From assembly GCF_005491205.1 (NCBI RefSeq), contig NZ_CP028036.1, forward strand, positions 124,001 to 188,000: 64,000 bases of DNA, written 5' to 3'. Source of the DNA: Nissabacter sp. SGAir0207 (lineage in GTDB: Bacteria; Pseudomonadota; Gammaproteobacteria; Enterobacterales; Enterobacteriaceae). The notes beneath the pieces are model-generated. The model made no database searches, was not told where the DNA came from, and was given only the letters and a program-made list of their open reading frames with translations. The translations under genes and the position numbers were made by a program. Of this stretch, positions 1 through 9,082 are shown in pieces. How positions within the stretch are numbered: the stretch's first letter is position 1; each line of letters begins with the position of its first letter.

Positions 1-1
1 C

Positions 2-406
2 GACTGGGCGGGCGCGCCGCTGATAGAGGCTGCGGCGAGTGAGATGCTGGCGAGTGGTGACTACGATCGGCATCTGCGGCACCTGAAGCTCCGCATTGCG
101 GAGGGCGTACGGGCGGTTATCGCGCAGGTCACGGCGAGCTTCCCACCGGGCACGCAGGTGGCCGCACCAGAAGCCGGTTTTCTGGTTTGGGTGGAACTGC
201 CGCCCCAAGTGGATGCGTTAGAGGTACATCGCCGCGCACTCGCCTTGGGTATTGGCGTCAGCCCCGGCCCGCTGTTTTCCCCAGAGGCTGCCCTACAGAA
301 CTACCTGCGGCTGAATTGTGCGAATGAACCCACGCCCCACCTATTGAATGCAGTGGCCCAGCTCGGCACCCTATGCCATGAATTATCCCGGGGCAATGAC
401 GCCTGA
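2..406 (+). CDS. MocR-type GntR/aminotransferase-like regulator, C-terminal part
   Basis: The reading frame is open from the first bases of the window, so the gene starts outside it; 134 codons are visible. The visible part matches the end of a fold-type I PLP aminotransferase domain as found in MocR/YdcR-type regulators: a YDRHLRHLKLRI segment, then an EAGFLVWVELP strand, a GIGVSPGPLFSP loop and an LRLN strand. In this family an N-terminal winged helix binds DNA and the aminotransferase-like domain senses a PLP-linked ligand. The DNA-binding half is not visible, so a plain aminotransferase cannot be fully excluded. Confidence 0.8.
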   Translation, partial: DWAGAPLIEAAASEMLASGDYDRHLRHLKLRIAEGVRAVIAQVTASFPPGTQVAAPEAGFLVWVELPPQVDALEVHRRALALGIGVSPGPLFSPEAALQNYLRLNCANEPTPHLLNAVAQLGTLCHELSRGNDA

Positions 407-474
407 TATTTTCAGCGACTGCTTTCGGCGTTTTAAGAGTTAATGAGGGGTTGGTTATCATTAGTATTGTATGC

Positions 475-511
475 CACTTTATCAGCCATGTTTTATACGG
501 CTGATAAAGTG
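475..511. terminator. 13-bp perfect inverted repeat between convergent genes
   Basis: CACTTTATCAGCC (475-487) pairs perfectly with GGCTGATAAAGTG (499-511) across an 11-base loop. It lies between the end of the MocR-type gene and the end of the oppositely oriented HNH gene. Position and symmetry fit a bidirectional terminator, although there is no clean T-run on either side. Confidence 0.5.
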
Positions 512-518
512 CCAATAG

Positions 519-1301
519 CTATCTATTGATATTGACGGGATACTTAGGCTTCCCTAGCTCTTTATTATGGAGTGCCTGATATCGCTCTTCTTTTTGTGCT
601 CTCTCTGACAATATGACTTTATTGTTGTGAAAGCTCAGATCGCCATTGTCAAATAAGTGGTGCAGATCTGCTGCCAGTGCAATGCCGTTTTCAACGCTGG
701 GTTTTCCCTGATTGGCATGGCTAATGATATGGCAGGCTTCAAGCGCAAGGGAACTGCCGGTGACGGCACATCTGCCGTGCCAGTTGTCCAACACCTCACG
801 CCTGAATGGCCCCTGATCCATGCGGACTTTCACCATACGCAGGCCATCTTCGCGACGCGAGCGTGGTTCATAACCCTCTGCGTGCGAGCCTGCCAGCGTG
901 GTCAGGACGTCCACCACTTCCTTTGCCAGCGGCGCGGCGAAGGAGGCACCCTGGCTGCAGAAGTGGCGCTGGAAGAGGTTGAAGCGCTGATCCCCGCCTT
1001 TATGGGGCAATATCTCGCTCACTTTTAGCGGGTCTAACATGATAAATGGATCGAGGCGAGACAGGTCTTTCAGCGCAAAACGGTATGGATAGCCCGAATC
1101 GGGATTTATCGAGTGGCCGGTGACCTCATATTCGCCGCAGAGATAGAAGCAGCTCGCTTTGCCAGCCAGCCTTTGAATGATGAATACCCGATCGCCAACC
1201 TTAACGCGTGCATGTCTCGTTTTTGAGCTAATGCCATAGCCGCCTTCAGGCTTAAAAGTATGTTCGTTTTGTGGGCCGTGGTAAGCGTAGAAATAGTGCA
1301 T
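519..1301 (-). CDS. EVE/PUA-like plus HNH endonuclease, probable modified-DNA-specific restriction enzyme
   Basis: 260 aa. The C-terminal third is an HNH_2-type nuclease: Cys178 in CAVTG, His191 in ACHI, Asn205 in NGI and the HHLFDNG motif around 214-220. The N-terminal part (about 1-65) has the VKVGDRVFIIQ ... FYLCGEYEVTG pattern of EVE/PUA-like modified-base-binding domains. Known EVE-HNH proteins such as VcaM4I cleave DNA carrying hydroxymethylcytosine, so a type IV restriction role against modified phage DNA is inferred. No methyltransferase or other defence gene adjoins it. The HNH call is firm; the sensor domain and target are inference. Confidence 0.72.
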   Translation of the reverse strand: MHYFYAYHGPQNEHTFKPEGGYGISSKTRHARVKVGDRVFIIQRLAGKASCFYLCGEYEVTGHSINPDSGYPYRFALKDLSRLDPFIMLDPLKVSEILPHKGGDQRFNLFQRHFCSQGASFAAPLAKEVVDVLTTLAGSHAEGYEPRSRREDGLRMVKVRMDQGPFRREVLDNWHGRCAVTGSSLALEACHIISHANQGKPSVENGIALAADLHHLFDNGDLSFHNNKVILSERAQKEERYQALHNKELGKPKYPVNINR

Positions 1302-1486
1302 CTCATCGTCCTTGAAAAGTTTATATTTCTATATCGGCAATTCATGTGAAAAGTTTAATCGTCCGATAGGACGCATTAAAAAGGTGGCATGAGTAACTCG
1401 CCAAGTTTTAGTGCAGGTGTCGTTTTGCTTACGGGGAGTGATAAAGGCTTCCCTGGCGCAGCAGAGAAAGCCTTTATACCTATTGA

Positions 1487-2233
1487 TCAGAGTTGCTGGC
1501 TGGTGGGGCGATAGAGGATTTCGTTGATATCGACTTCCGCAGGCTGGTTGAGGGCGAATTCCACAATGCGTGCGAAAGAGTCTGGGCCGACGGCATGGTG
1601 TTTATAAAAATCACGTATGCCCGCGCCGATCTCTTTCTCTGTAATATGGTCGGTAAGTTCCGTCGCCACCGCGCCGGGCGAAATAGTGGTGGTGCGCAGG
1701 TTCCACTCTTTAACTTCGGAACGCAGGCCCTCGCTAATCGCCCTTACGGCATGTTTGGTGGCGCAGTATACCGCGCCGGCAGGGGTGACTTTATGGCCGG
1801 CAACGGAGGAGACGTTGATGATGTGTCCGCTTTTTTGCGCTTTCATGTAGGGCAGCACGGCCGCGATACCATACAGTGTGCCTTTGATATTCACATCGAT
1901 CATATTGTCCCACTCATCTGTTTTCAGGCTGCCCAGCATCGACTGCTGCATCAGGCCCGCATTATTGAGCAGAACATCCACGCGGCCATAGGTATCCACT
2001 GCCGTTTTCACCAGCGCTTCAACCTGCACTTTTTGCGTAACGTCAGTGGTGACGGCCACCGCTTTGCCGCCCTGTTTTTCCAGATCCGCCACTAGCGTAT
2101 GCAGGCGATCGGCGCGACGTGCGCCTAGCACCAGAGTGGCACCCAGCGCGCTCAAATGGCGCGCGGTGCATTCGCCGAGGCCGCTGCTGGCACCGGTGAT
2201 GACGATGACTTTATCTTTGATACCGTGGCTCAT
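1487..2233 (-). CDS. SDR family NAD(P)-dependent oxidoreductase
   Basis: Classical short-chain dehydrogenase of 248 aa: nucleotide-binding TGASSGLG near the N-terminus, NNAG about residue 90, and the catalytic YCATK preceded by the serine strand NVSSVAG. Two ATG codons stand in tandem; the second (2233) is chosen because its GGGGAG lies five bases away and the first is only two bases from it. The start overlaps the stop of the upstream cupin gene, so the two are translationally coupled. Substrate unknown; the neighbourhood suggests a small carbonyl or alcohol compound. Confidence 0.88.
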   Translation of the reverse strand: MSHGIKDKVIVITGASSGLGECTARHLSALGATLVLGARRADRLHTLVADLEKQGGKAVAVTTDVTQKVQVEALVKTAVDTYGRVDVLLNNAGLMQQSMLGSLKTDEWDNMIDVNIKGTLYGIAAVLPYMKAQKSGHIINVSSVAGHKVTPAGAVYCATKHAVRAISEGLRSEVKEWNLRTTTISPGAVATELTDHITEKEIGAGIRDFYKHHAVGPDSFARIVEFALNQPAEVDINEILYRPTSQQL

Positions 2234-2634
2234 CATTTCTCCCCATACTGTTCATCGGTCACTTTTTCCAGCCACTCCACTGCCTTGCCATCCTGCGCTT
2301 CCTGAATCGCAATGTGCGTCATGAAGGTGGTAGCGCTGGCACCGTGCCAGTGTTTTTCAAACGGCGGGATCCATACCACGTCGCCGGGCCGGATCTGGCG
2401 GGCTGGCTCGCCCCACGTCTGCACATAGCCGCTGCCCGCGGTGACGATCAACGTCTGGCCGAGTGGGTGGGTATGCCAGGCGGTACGCGCGCCGGGTTCA
2501 AAGGTCACGCTGCCGCCGCTGGCGCGAGCCGGCTCATTGACCGGGAAAAGCGGATCGATACGCACTGTCCCGGTGAACCACTCTTCCGGGCCGACAATGG
2601 ACGCTTGTGAACCACACGTATAAATATCAGTCAT
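2233..2634 (-). CDS. Cupin-domain protein, cytosolic paralogue
   Basis: 133 aa single cupin. Motif 1 is [19 protein letters not shown], with the histidines that bind a metal, and motif 2 is [17 protein letters not shown]. It resembles the (R)-mandelonitrile-lyase-like and carboxymuconolactone-decarboxylase-associated cupins. There is no signal peptide. A close paralogue with a signal peptide sits at 6876-7361; both share [13 protein letters not shown] and end near DEQYG. A GAGGAG ribosome site precedes the ATG. It overlaps the SDR gene. The reaction is not known. Confidence 0.85.
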   Translation of the reverse strand: MTDIYTCGSQASIVGPEEWFTGTVRIDPLFPVNEPARASGGSVTFEPGARTAWHTHPLGQTLIVTAGSGYVQTWGEPARQIRPGDVVWIPPFEKHWHGASATTFMTHIAIQEAQDGKAVEWLEKVTDEQYGEK

Positions 2635-2667
2635 CTGCTGCTCCTCAGTTTTGCTGCTGGCATCCGT

Positions 2668-2689
2668 CAGGGCCGGTTGATCGGCCCTG
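2668..2689. terminator. 8-bp stem hairpin in the cupin/LysR gap
   Basis: CAGGGCCG (2668-2675) and CGGCCCTG (2682-2689) form a stem with a six-base loop. It lies downstream of the leftward LysR gene and upstream of the leftward cupin gene. There is no strong T-run, so it may be a weak terminator or an mRNA structure. Confidence 0.35.
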
Positions 2690-2795
2690 GGATTTGTCTC
2701 GCTCTTGCGAGGCCATTAAAGGAGTGAGTGTAGGCCAGATTGATGCCGTGAATAAGTTGCTGGATAGGAATGGAGTAATGAGCAGGTTTCATTAA

Positions 2796-3689
2796 TCAGG
2801 CCGAAAAGCGCAGCGCCTCGACCATCAGCTTAAACGCGCGCGAGGGCTGGCGGCGGCTGGGGTAATAGAGATGGTAAGCGGGAAAAGGGGGCGTCCATGC
2901 AGTAAGCAGCGGGACGAGCCGGTGATTGTCGATGTGCGCTTGTACCTGATGCTGCGGCACATAGGCGAGGCCAAAGCCGTCAACGCAGGCCTGAATCACG
3001 TTATAGAGGGTGTTGAAAATACACTGGCCGCTTACCTTGATTTTGATTTCCCGTTCCGCTTCCCGCAGTTCCCACACGTAGACCCCGCCCAGTGTGGGCA
3101 AGCGGAGGTTGATACAGCGGTGATGGGGCAGGTCTTCGGGTTTTTCAGGCGAGCCAAAGCGTGCCAAATAAGAGGGCGCTCCCACGATGCATACCGGCAA
3201 AACATCACTGACCGGGATCGATATCATGTCTTTGTCGATGGCGTCAGTCAGCCGGATGCCTGCGTCATAGCCCTCAGCGACGATATCCACCAGACGGCTG
3301 TCAACGTCTAACTCGATGTTGATGCCGGGGTAATCATTCAGCAGTTTGCGCAGCTTGGGCCAGATGATGGTATCGATGGCACTTTCGCTGGTGGTGAGGC
3401 GAATGACACCCTCAGGCGCGTCGCGTTCAGCCTTCAGCGCCTCGACCTGTGCCTGCATCGCGTGCAGCATGGGAATAAACGCCGCCAGCAGCCGTTCGCC
3501 TGACTCCGTGGTGGTCACGCTTCGGGTGGTGCGGTTGAGCAGGCGAAGCCCCAGCCGCTCTTCCAGATTCTTCATGATCTGGCTCAGCGCTGACGGGGAG
3601 ATATTCAGTTTGGCTGCCGCCCGGGTAAAGCTCTTCTCGGTGGCCACTTCAACAAAAGCCGCCATATCATCAAGATTGCCACGCAGCAT
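2796..3689 (-). CDS. LysR family transcriptional regulator
   Basis: About 297 aa: N-terminal winged helix (AFVEVATEKSFTRAAAKL, then SPSALSQIMKNLEERLG) and a substrate-binding domain with the typical DxxIRLTD and a VLPVCIVGAPSYLARFG segment. The ATG at 3689 is preferred over an in-frame TTG at 3707 because AAGGA lies at a suitable distance. It is divergent from the SDR gene at 3829 across about 140 bp, the classical layout for a LysR regulator and its target, so it probably controls the flanking oxidoreductase genes. Inducer unknown. Confidence 0.9.
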   Translation of the reverse strand: MLRGNLDDMAAFVEVATEKSFTRAAAKLNISPSALSQIMKNLEERLGLRLLNRTTRSVTTTESGERLLAAFIPMLHAMQAQVEALKAERDAPEGVIRLTTSESAIDTIIWPKLRKLLNDYPGINIELDVDSRLVDIVAEGYDAGIRLTDAIDKDMISIPVSDVLPVCIVGAPSYLARFGSPEKPEDLPHHRCINLRLPTLGGVYVWELREAEREIKIKVSGQCIFNTLYNVIQACVDGFGLAYVPQHQVQAHIDNHRLVPLLTAWTPPFPAYHLYYPSRRQPSRAFKLMVEALRFSA

Positions 3690-3828
3690 TATGAAATTTT
3701 CCTTCAAAGTCCATTAATTGTTTAGCGCATTATCACTATATGAGGTTTTTGCTATTTTGGCACTTCACTGATTAAGGCCATTTGCGCCAGAGCTATCAGT
3801 AACAGGATTAACACCGGGCATTGAAACC

Positions 3829-4593
3829 ATGTTGAAAAATGAATTTAAGAACAAAGTCGCCTTATTGACCGGTGCCGCCAGCGGCATTGGGCTGGCTACC
3901 GCACAGGCATTTGCTGAGGCGGGTGCCGCTGTCGCCATTACCGATATCAATGAAAACGCGGCGCAGGACGCGGCACATGCGCTGCAACAGCAGGGATTCC
4001 GTGCGCTGGGCATCCGATGCGATGTCACGGATGAGGCATCGGTGGCCGCCGCCGTGCAGGCAACGGTCGCGGAGTTCGGCGGGCTGGACTTCGCCTATAA
4101 CAATGCCGGCATCCATGTGCCCAGCGTCGAAACCGCCGATGCACGGGCTGAGGATTTTGATCGTGTCATCGCGGTCAACCTGAAGGGTGTCTGGCTGTGT
4201 ATGAAGCACCAGCTACGCCATATGCGTGAGCAAGGCTATGGGGCCATCGTCAACTGCTCATCGCAAAGCGGGCTGGTGGGCATCGCCGGGTTGGGCGCGT
4301 ATACCGCGTCCAAACATGGCGTGATCGGCCTGACCAAGGCGGCCGCGCTCGAATATGCCCGGCAGGGGATCCGCATAAACGCAATCTGCCCCGGTACAAC
4401 CAATACGCCGATGGTGGCGGCCGCCATGCAGAGCCATCCCGAAAGTATGCAGGCGGTCATTGATGAAATCCCGGCGGGCCGGATGGGCAAGCCGGAAGAG
4501 ATCGCTTCCGCGGTGCTGTGGCTATGCAGCGCCGGGGCCGGATTTATGGTTGGCCAGATTGTGGCACCCGATGGCGGCTACGTGATTCGCTAA
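3829..4593 (+). CDS. SDR family oxidoreductase (glucose 1-dehydrogenase-like)
   Basis: 254 aa classical SDR: TGAASGIG cofactor loop near residue 15, NNAG near 91, SSQSGLVGIAGLGAYTASK active site with the Tyr-x3-Lys pair, and a C-terminal DGGY typical of the FabG/glucose-dehydrogenase branch. It is the first rightward gene after the divergent LysR gene and is followed, 66 bp on, by an aldo-keto reductase. The likely role is a carbonyl/alcohol interconversion; the substrate cannot be named. Confidence 0.88.
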   Translation: MLKNEFKNKVALLTGAASGIGLATAQAFAEAGAAVAITDINENAAQDAAHALQQQGFRALGIRCDVTDEASVAAAVQATVAEFGGLDFAYNNAGIHVPSVETADARAEDFDRVIAVNLKGVWLCMKHQLRHMREQGYGAIVNCSSQSGLVGIAGLGAYTASKHGVIGLTKAAALEYARQGIRINAICPGTTNTPMVAAAMQSHPESMQAVIDEIPAGRMGKPEEIASAVLWLCSAGAGFMVGQIVAPDGGYVIR

Positions 4594-4662
4594 GTCCCTG
4601 TTGAACTCATGGCCGCAGCAGTTGATGCGGCGACAATATTTTGACAATCGCGAGGAGAAATG

Positions 4663-5538
4663 ATGTCTGAAAAGCACCCTGAATTTACCCTAAATAACGG
4701 TATCACCATGCCGGCATTTGGACTGGGGGTATTCCAGAGCAGCCCCGAGGATACCCGCTCCGCAGTGAAAATGGCGATTGAGTCAGGCTATCGGCTTATT
4801 GATACCGCCGCGGCCTATAATAATGAGCAGCAGGTGGGGGAAGGCATCCGCGCCAGCGACATTGCGCGGGAGGATATTTTTGTCACCACCAAACTCAAGC
4901 CCGCTGATTATGGTTATGACGCCGCACTGAGGGCCTTTGATACCAGTATGCAGAAACTGGGGCTGGAGGTGCTCGATCTCTATCTTCTGCACTGGCCGCT
5001 GCCGATGCAGTTTGCAGATACGCTGGCATCTTGGAAAGCGGCAGAACGGCTATTAGCCGAAGGACGTACGCGCGCGATAGGCGTGTGTAATTTCCGCCCC
5101 CTGCATCTGCAACAATTGGTTGAACAGAGTGAGACGGTGCCAGCGCTTAATCAGGTTGAGCTGCATCCGTTTCTGGTGCAAAACGATCTGCGCGAGGCAA
5201 ACCGGAAATTAAATATCGTTACTCAGGCGTGGTCGCCCATTGGCGGCGTTAACCGCTATTGGGAGAGCGGCGACGATCCGCTGGTTCATCCCGCTATTTT
5301 GACGCTGGCTGATAAATACGGCAAAACAGCGGCGCAGATTATCCTGCGCTGGCATTTGGATCGCGGTGTTTCGGTGATTCCAAAATCCGTCAACCCACAG
5401 CGCATCCAGGAAAATATCGACGTTTTCGACTTTTCACTTACGCAGGAAGAGATCCGCGCCATCGACGCACTGGATCAAAACAGACGCGGCGGCCCGGATC
5501 CCGATGCGCGTATGCCGGGACGCCCGCACCAGCAATAA
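4663..5538 (+). CDS. Aldo/keto reductase (2,5-diketo-D-gluconate reductase type)
   Basis: 291 aa TIM-barrel reductase. The catalytic tetrad is visible: Asp and Tyr in DTAAAYNNEQQVG, Lys in TTKLKP, His in LLHWPLP. The NADPH-binding segment RGVSVIPKSVNPQRIQENI lies near the C-terminus. Of two tandem ATGs the second is used, five bases after GGAG. It belongs to the AKR5-like group that reduces keto-aldoses and small aldehydes. It sits between an SDR and a second, unrelated aldo-keto reductase. Confidence 0.9.
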   Translation: MSEKHPEFTLNNGITMPAFGLGVFQSSPEDTRSAVKMAIESGYRLIDTAAAYNNEQQVGEGIRASDIAREDIFVTTKLKPADYGYDAALRAFDTSMQKLGLEVLDLYLLHWPLPMQFADTLASWKAAERLLAEGRTRAIGVCNFRPLHLQQLVEQSETVPALNQVELHPFLVQNDLREANRKLNIVTQAWSPIGGVNRYWESGDDPLVHPAILTLADKYGKTAAQIILRWHLDRGVSVIPKSVNPQRIQENIDVFDFSLTQEEIRAIDALDQNRRGGPDPDARMPGRPHQQ

Positions 5539-5611
5539 ATCTGCCCACGGCCATTACCGCCCTTTGCGTCATAAACAGCAAAGGGCATTACCTGCCAAAA
5601 GGAGAATGAAA

Positions 5612-6583
5612 GTGAATAAAAGATTTCTGCGCGATATTGAGGTTTCATCCGTCGGCTATGGCTGCATGGGCCTGAGTCATGGCTACGGCGCATTGCCAGA
5701 ACGCAAACAGGCTATTTCCCTGATCCAGCACGCCCTGGATCAGGGCTGTACCCATTTTGATACCGCCGAAGTGTATGGCAACGGACATAATGAGACGCTG
5801 GTGGGTGAAGCATTGCATCCGGTGAGGGATAAGGTGGTTATCGCCTCCAAACTCTACATTGATGAATCCAGAACCGACATGTCGCTGGAGGGGCAGATTC
5901 GTCAGCACCTTGACGCCTCATTGGAACGACTGAATACCGATTACATTGACATCTACTACCAGCACCGGGTCAGCCAAACTGTGGCGGTTGAAGAGGTCGC
6001 CGCGTGTATGGGGAAACTTATTCAGGAGGGGAAAATCCGTGGCTGGGGGCAGTCTCAGGCAACGGCCGATCAGATCAAGCGCGCACATGCGGTCACGCCG
6101 CTTACGGCAATACAGAGCGAATACTCGTTGATGGAAAGGGTGTTCGAAGAGGAGGTGTTACCGTTGTGTCAGGCGCTGAATATTGGATTTGTTGCTTTCT
6201 CGCCATTGGCCAGCGGCTTTTTATCAGGTAAGGCACAGCCCCAAAGCCAGCACGCTGGGGATGACGTCCGGCGCGTCATTACCCGGTTTAGTGACGAAAA
6301 TACAGCGCGTAACCAGCCCCTGATCGATCTCATCCAAACGCTGGCAGAACGCAAGGCAGCGACACCGGCCCAAATCTCACTGGCGTGGATGCTGTGTAAA
6401 TGGCCTTTCGTTACCCCTATTCCCGGCGGCAGGAGAGTTGAGCGGATCAATGAAAATATGGCTGCTGATAAGGTGATATTCTCACCCAGTGAGTTTAAGG
6501 AATTTGAGAATAAACTTTCGCAGATCAAAATTTATGGCAACCGCACGGATGAAGATATCGCGAAGCTCAAAGACAACGCCTGA
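5612..6583 (+). CDS. Aldo/keto reductase (YakC/AKR13-like)
   Basis: About 323 aa. VSSVGYGCMGLSHGYG opens the barrel, the Asp and Tyr of the active site are in THFDTAEVYGNGHNE, Lys is in VIASKLY and His in YYQHRV; PGGRRVERINEN is the cofactor-binding end. The GTG at 5612 is chosen: AGGAG ends seven bases before it, whereas an ATG at 5606 is only one base from it. It probably reduces an aldehyde with NADPH. It follows the other aldo-keto reductase closely and may be co-transcribed with it. Confidence 0.88.
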   Translation: MNKRFLRDIEVSSVGYGCMGLSHGYGALPERKQAISLIQHALDQGCTHFDTAEVYGNGHNETLVGEALHPVRDKVVIASKLYIDESRTDMSLEGQIRQHLDASLERLNTDYIDIYYQHRVSQTVAVEEVAACMGKLIQEGKIRGWGQSQATADQIKRAHAVTPLTAIQSEYSLMERVFEEEVLPLCQALNIGFVAFSPLASGFLSGKAQPQSQHAGDDVRRVITRFSDENTARNQPLIDLIQTLAERKAATPAQISLAWMLCKWPFVTPIPGGRRVERINENMAADKVIFSPSEFKEFENKLSQIKIYGNRTDEDIAKLKDNA

Positions 6584-6875
6584 ATAGCGTTTAGGCTTTC
6601 CGTACGCTGGAAATGACATTGTCATGCATATATATCCGAAAAGAGGGTTACGGAGTGGGCAAAATATGACTACATCCTATTTGCCCAAACTGCTCGCGGC
6701 CAATATCAGCAGTGCCTGACGAATGAATAGTGGGAATTTGCAAAAGGATTATTGCAATACATTCATAACACCATGCTGGATTTTGGCCTAATCACGCCAG
6801 CAGGTGGGTTTTATACTGAAAAGCTGGCGGTTCCACCACGCTACCCGAGCCTTCACTATTACGCATGGAGCCTGT

Positions 6876-7361
6876 ATGAAGCGAATATCCGTTATTGCAC
6901 TCTCACTGATGTGTTGTTCTTTTGCCCTCTCCGCTGAGGAAAATGGCTCTGCCATTACCGTATGGAAAAATGGCACCCAGCCTTCGGTGAAAGGTTCTGC
7001 CGACTATTTTACCGGCTCCGTGCGCATTGACGCGCCATTCAAAGGAACGGGGGCCGCACGGGTGAGCGGGGCTTCCGTGACCTTTGAGCCGGCGGCGCGC
7101 ACCGCATGGCATACCCACCCGCAGGGCCAGACGCTGATCGTGACCGCCGGTGTGGGGCGGGTGCAGGAGTGGGGCAAGCCAGTGCGCGAAATCCGTCCGG
7201 GCGATACGGTCTGGATCCCGGCGGGCGTGAAGCACTGGCACGGTGCCGCGCCGGAAAGCAGCATGACCCACATCGCCATCGCGGAGAACGTTGGCGGCAA
7301 GGTGGTGGACTGGATGGAAAAGGTCAGTGATGAGCAGTATGGCCTGGCGGAAAAATCCTGA
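6876..7361 (+). CDS. Exported cupin-domain protein
   Basis: 161 aa. It starts with a Sec signal peptide ([20 protein letters not shown], cleavage after ALSA) followed by a cupin with [17 protein letters not shown] and [21 protein letters not shown] lies five bases before the ATG, which sets the start. It is a close paralogue of the cytosolic cupin at 2233-2634, so the same family is present in two compartments. It is followed 11 bp on by an exported carboxymuconolactone-decarboxylase-like gene; the two probably act together in the periplasm on an aromatic or cyclic compound, but no reaction is established. Confidence 0.85.
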   Translation: MKRISVIALSLMCCSFALSAEENGSAITVWKNGTQPSVKGSADYFTGSVRIDAPFKGTGAARVSGASVTFEPAARTAWHTHPQGQTLIVTAGVGRVQEWGKPVREIRPGDTVWIPAGVKHWHGAAPESSMTHIAIAENVGGKVVDWMEKVSDEQYGLAEKS

Positions 7362-7372
7362 GGAGAGAGCAG

Positions 7373-8119
7373 ATGATCAAAGGTTTTAATATGGCGCTTG
7401 TGATGTGCGCCGCGCTGGCATCCTCCTCCGGCCTGGCTGAGGAGCAGCCCAATCCTGAACAGCGGCGAATCGATCAGATGCTGCAAAAGCAGACCCACCC
7501 GCTGACCGAACAGCAAAAAAACATTGCCCTGATAGCGGCCACGGCGGCAGTGGGCAATATGTCTGGCCTCAATGCCGCGCTCGGGCGCGGGCTGGATGCG
7601 GGCCTGAGTGTGAGTGACTGCCGGGAAGTGCTGGTGCAACTGTATGCCTATGCGGGGTTCCCGCGTAGCCTCAATGCGTTGGGCGAGCTGATGCGGGTCG
7701 TGGAGGCACGCCAGCAGCAGGGCAAGCAGGATGAGCCGGGGCAGGATCCAGGCGCACTGCCGCCCCCCGAGGAGATGCTGGCGGCAGGCACGCGCAACCA
7801 GACCGCGCTGGTGGGCAAGCCGGTACAGGGCGCGCTGTTTGAGTTTGCGCCGGCGATCGACCAGTACCTGAAGTCCCATCTGTTCGGCGATATCTTCGCG
7901 CGCGACAACCTTAGCTGGAAAAACCGTGAACTGGCGACGGTGGGGGCGCTGGCGAGCCTCAGCGGCGTCGAATCGCAGCTTAACTCCCATCTCAATGTCA
8001 GCATGAACGTTGGATTGAGCGCCGGGCAGCTTGCTGAACTGGTGCCTTTCTTTAATGCACAGGGCGAGCAGGGCACCGCACAGCGGCTCAAGTCAGCACT
8101 GGACTCCCTCAATCAATAA
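7373..8119 (+). CDS. Exported double carboxymuconolactone-decarboxylase-like protein
   Basis: 248 aa with a signal peptide (MIKGFNMALVMCAALASSSG, cleavage near GLAEE). Two AhpD/CMD-type repeats follow: about 45-110 (IALIAATAAVGNMSGLNAAL ... VLVQLYAYAGFPRSLNAL) and about 160-245 (LSWKNRELATVGALASLSG). There is no CxxC pair, so AhpD-type peroxidase chemistry is unlikely. Fused CMD-CMD proteins paired with cupins are common, but the substrate is unknown. It is probably in an operon with the cupin just upstream. Confidence 0.85.
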   Translation: MIKGFNMALVMCAALASSSGLAEEQPNPEQRRIDQMLQKQTHPLTEQQKNIALIAATAAVGNMSGLNAALGRGLDAGLSVSDCREVLVQLYAYAGFPRSLNALGELMRVVEARQQQGKQDEPGQDPGALPPPEEMLAAGTRNQTALVGKPVQGALFEFAPAIDQYLKSHLFGDIFARDNLSWKNRELATVGALASLSGVESQLNSHLNVSMNVGLSAGQLAELVPFFNAQGEQGTAQRLKSALDSLNQ

Positions 8120-8362
8120 CGTCCTACCCAAACCGTGTCGGAAAAGGTTCCGGCACGGTGAGGTAAAACCTCTTCGGTCATTAATCGTTTGGGCGGGTCA
8201 GTTTCTCTGCATCTGATTCATGAACCGCACTCATATCACTATGTAACAATCAGGCAGAGTCATTACCCCTAATTGCATCTATCTTTAAAAGTTGAAAATA
8301 AAAATCGCGCCCCCGGGTAGCGAAGCGCCTGCATTTTTCACTTTTTGCGTTGGAGGCACGAT

Positions 8363-9082
8363 ATGAGCAATGATAAAAACAACACACCCGCACACCATCC
8401 CCACCACGATAGCCACCGCCTTTCCGCCGAACCCGATGCACCGCACGTTGACCTCTCTCTGTCGAGACGGGGGTTGTTGAAGGCCGGTGCCGCCACGGCC
8501 ATTGTGGCGGCGGTGCCCTCAACCACGGCATTTGGGGCCAGTGAACCTCAGGTCACGCCGCCGCCAGAGATATCCCCACTGACCCTCAACGTGAACGGCG
8601 AGGTGCGGCAGTTGGAGGTTGATACCCGCACCACGCTATTGGATGCATTGCGGGAGCATCTGCACCTGACTGGCACCAAAAAGGGGTGCGATCATGGGCA
8701 GTGCGGTGCCTGCACCGTGATGGTCAATGGACGCCGCATCAATTCGTGCCTGACGCTTGCGGTGATGCATCAGGACGATCGCATCACCACGATTGAAGGG
8801 TTCGGCAACCCGGACAAGCTGCACCCGGTGCAGGCGGCCTTCATCAAGCATGACGGCTATCAGTGCGGTTACTGTACGCCAGGGCAGATCTGCTCCACGA
8901 TCGCGGTACTGGAGGAGCTGAAAGCGGGCATCCCCAGCCACGTTACGGCGGATCTCACCTCCTCGCCCCCGGTGAGCGACAGCGAAATCCGCGAGCGCAT
9001 GAGCGGCAATATCTGCCGCTGCGGTGCCTATTCCAACATTCTTGCTGCCATCAATGACGTCGCCGGGAGTGAACACTCGTGA
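8363..9082 (+). CDS. paoA: Periplasmic aldehyde oxidoreductase, [2Fe-2S] subunit
   Basis: 239 aa. It has a twin-arginine signal ([13 protein letters not shown], Arg35-Arg36), so the heterotrimer is exported folded by Tat. The plant-type [2Fe-2S] cluster is bound by [12 protein letters not shown] plus a later Cys, and the second cluster by [10 protein letters not shown] and NICRCG. GGAGG before the ATG at 8363 fixes the start. It forms PaoABC with the next two genes, a molybdenum-cofactor enzyme that oxidises broad-range and aromatic aldehydes in the periplasm. Its stop overlaps the paoB start. Confidence 0.93.
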   Translation: MSNDKNNTPAHHPHHDSHRLSAEPDAPHVDLSLSRRGLLKAGAATAIVAAVPSTTAFGASEPQVTPPPEISPLTLNVNGEVRQLEVDTRTTLLDALREHLHLTGTKKGCDHGQCGACTVMVNGRRINSCLTLAVMHQDDRITTIEGFGNPDKLHPVQAAFIKHDGYQCGYCTPGQICSTIAVLEELKAGIPSHVTADLTSSPPVSDSEIRERMSGNICRCGAYSNILAAINDVAGSEHS

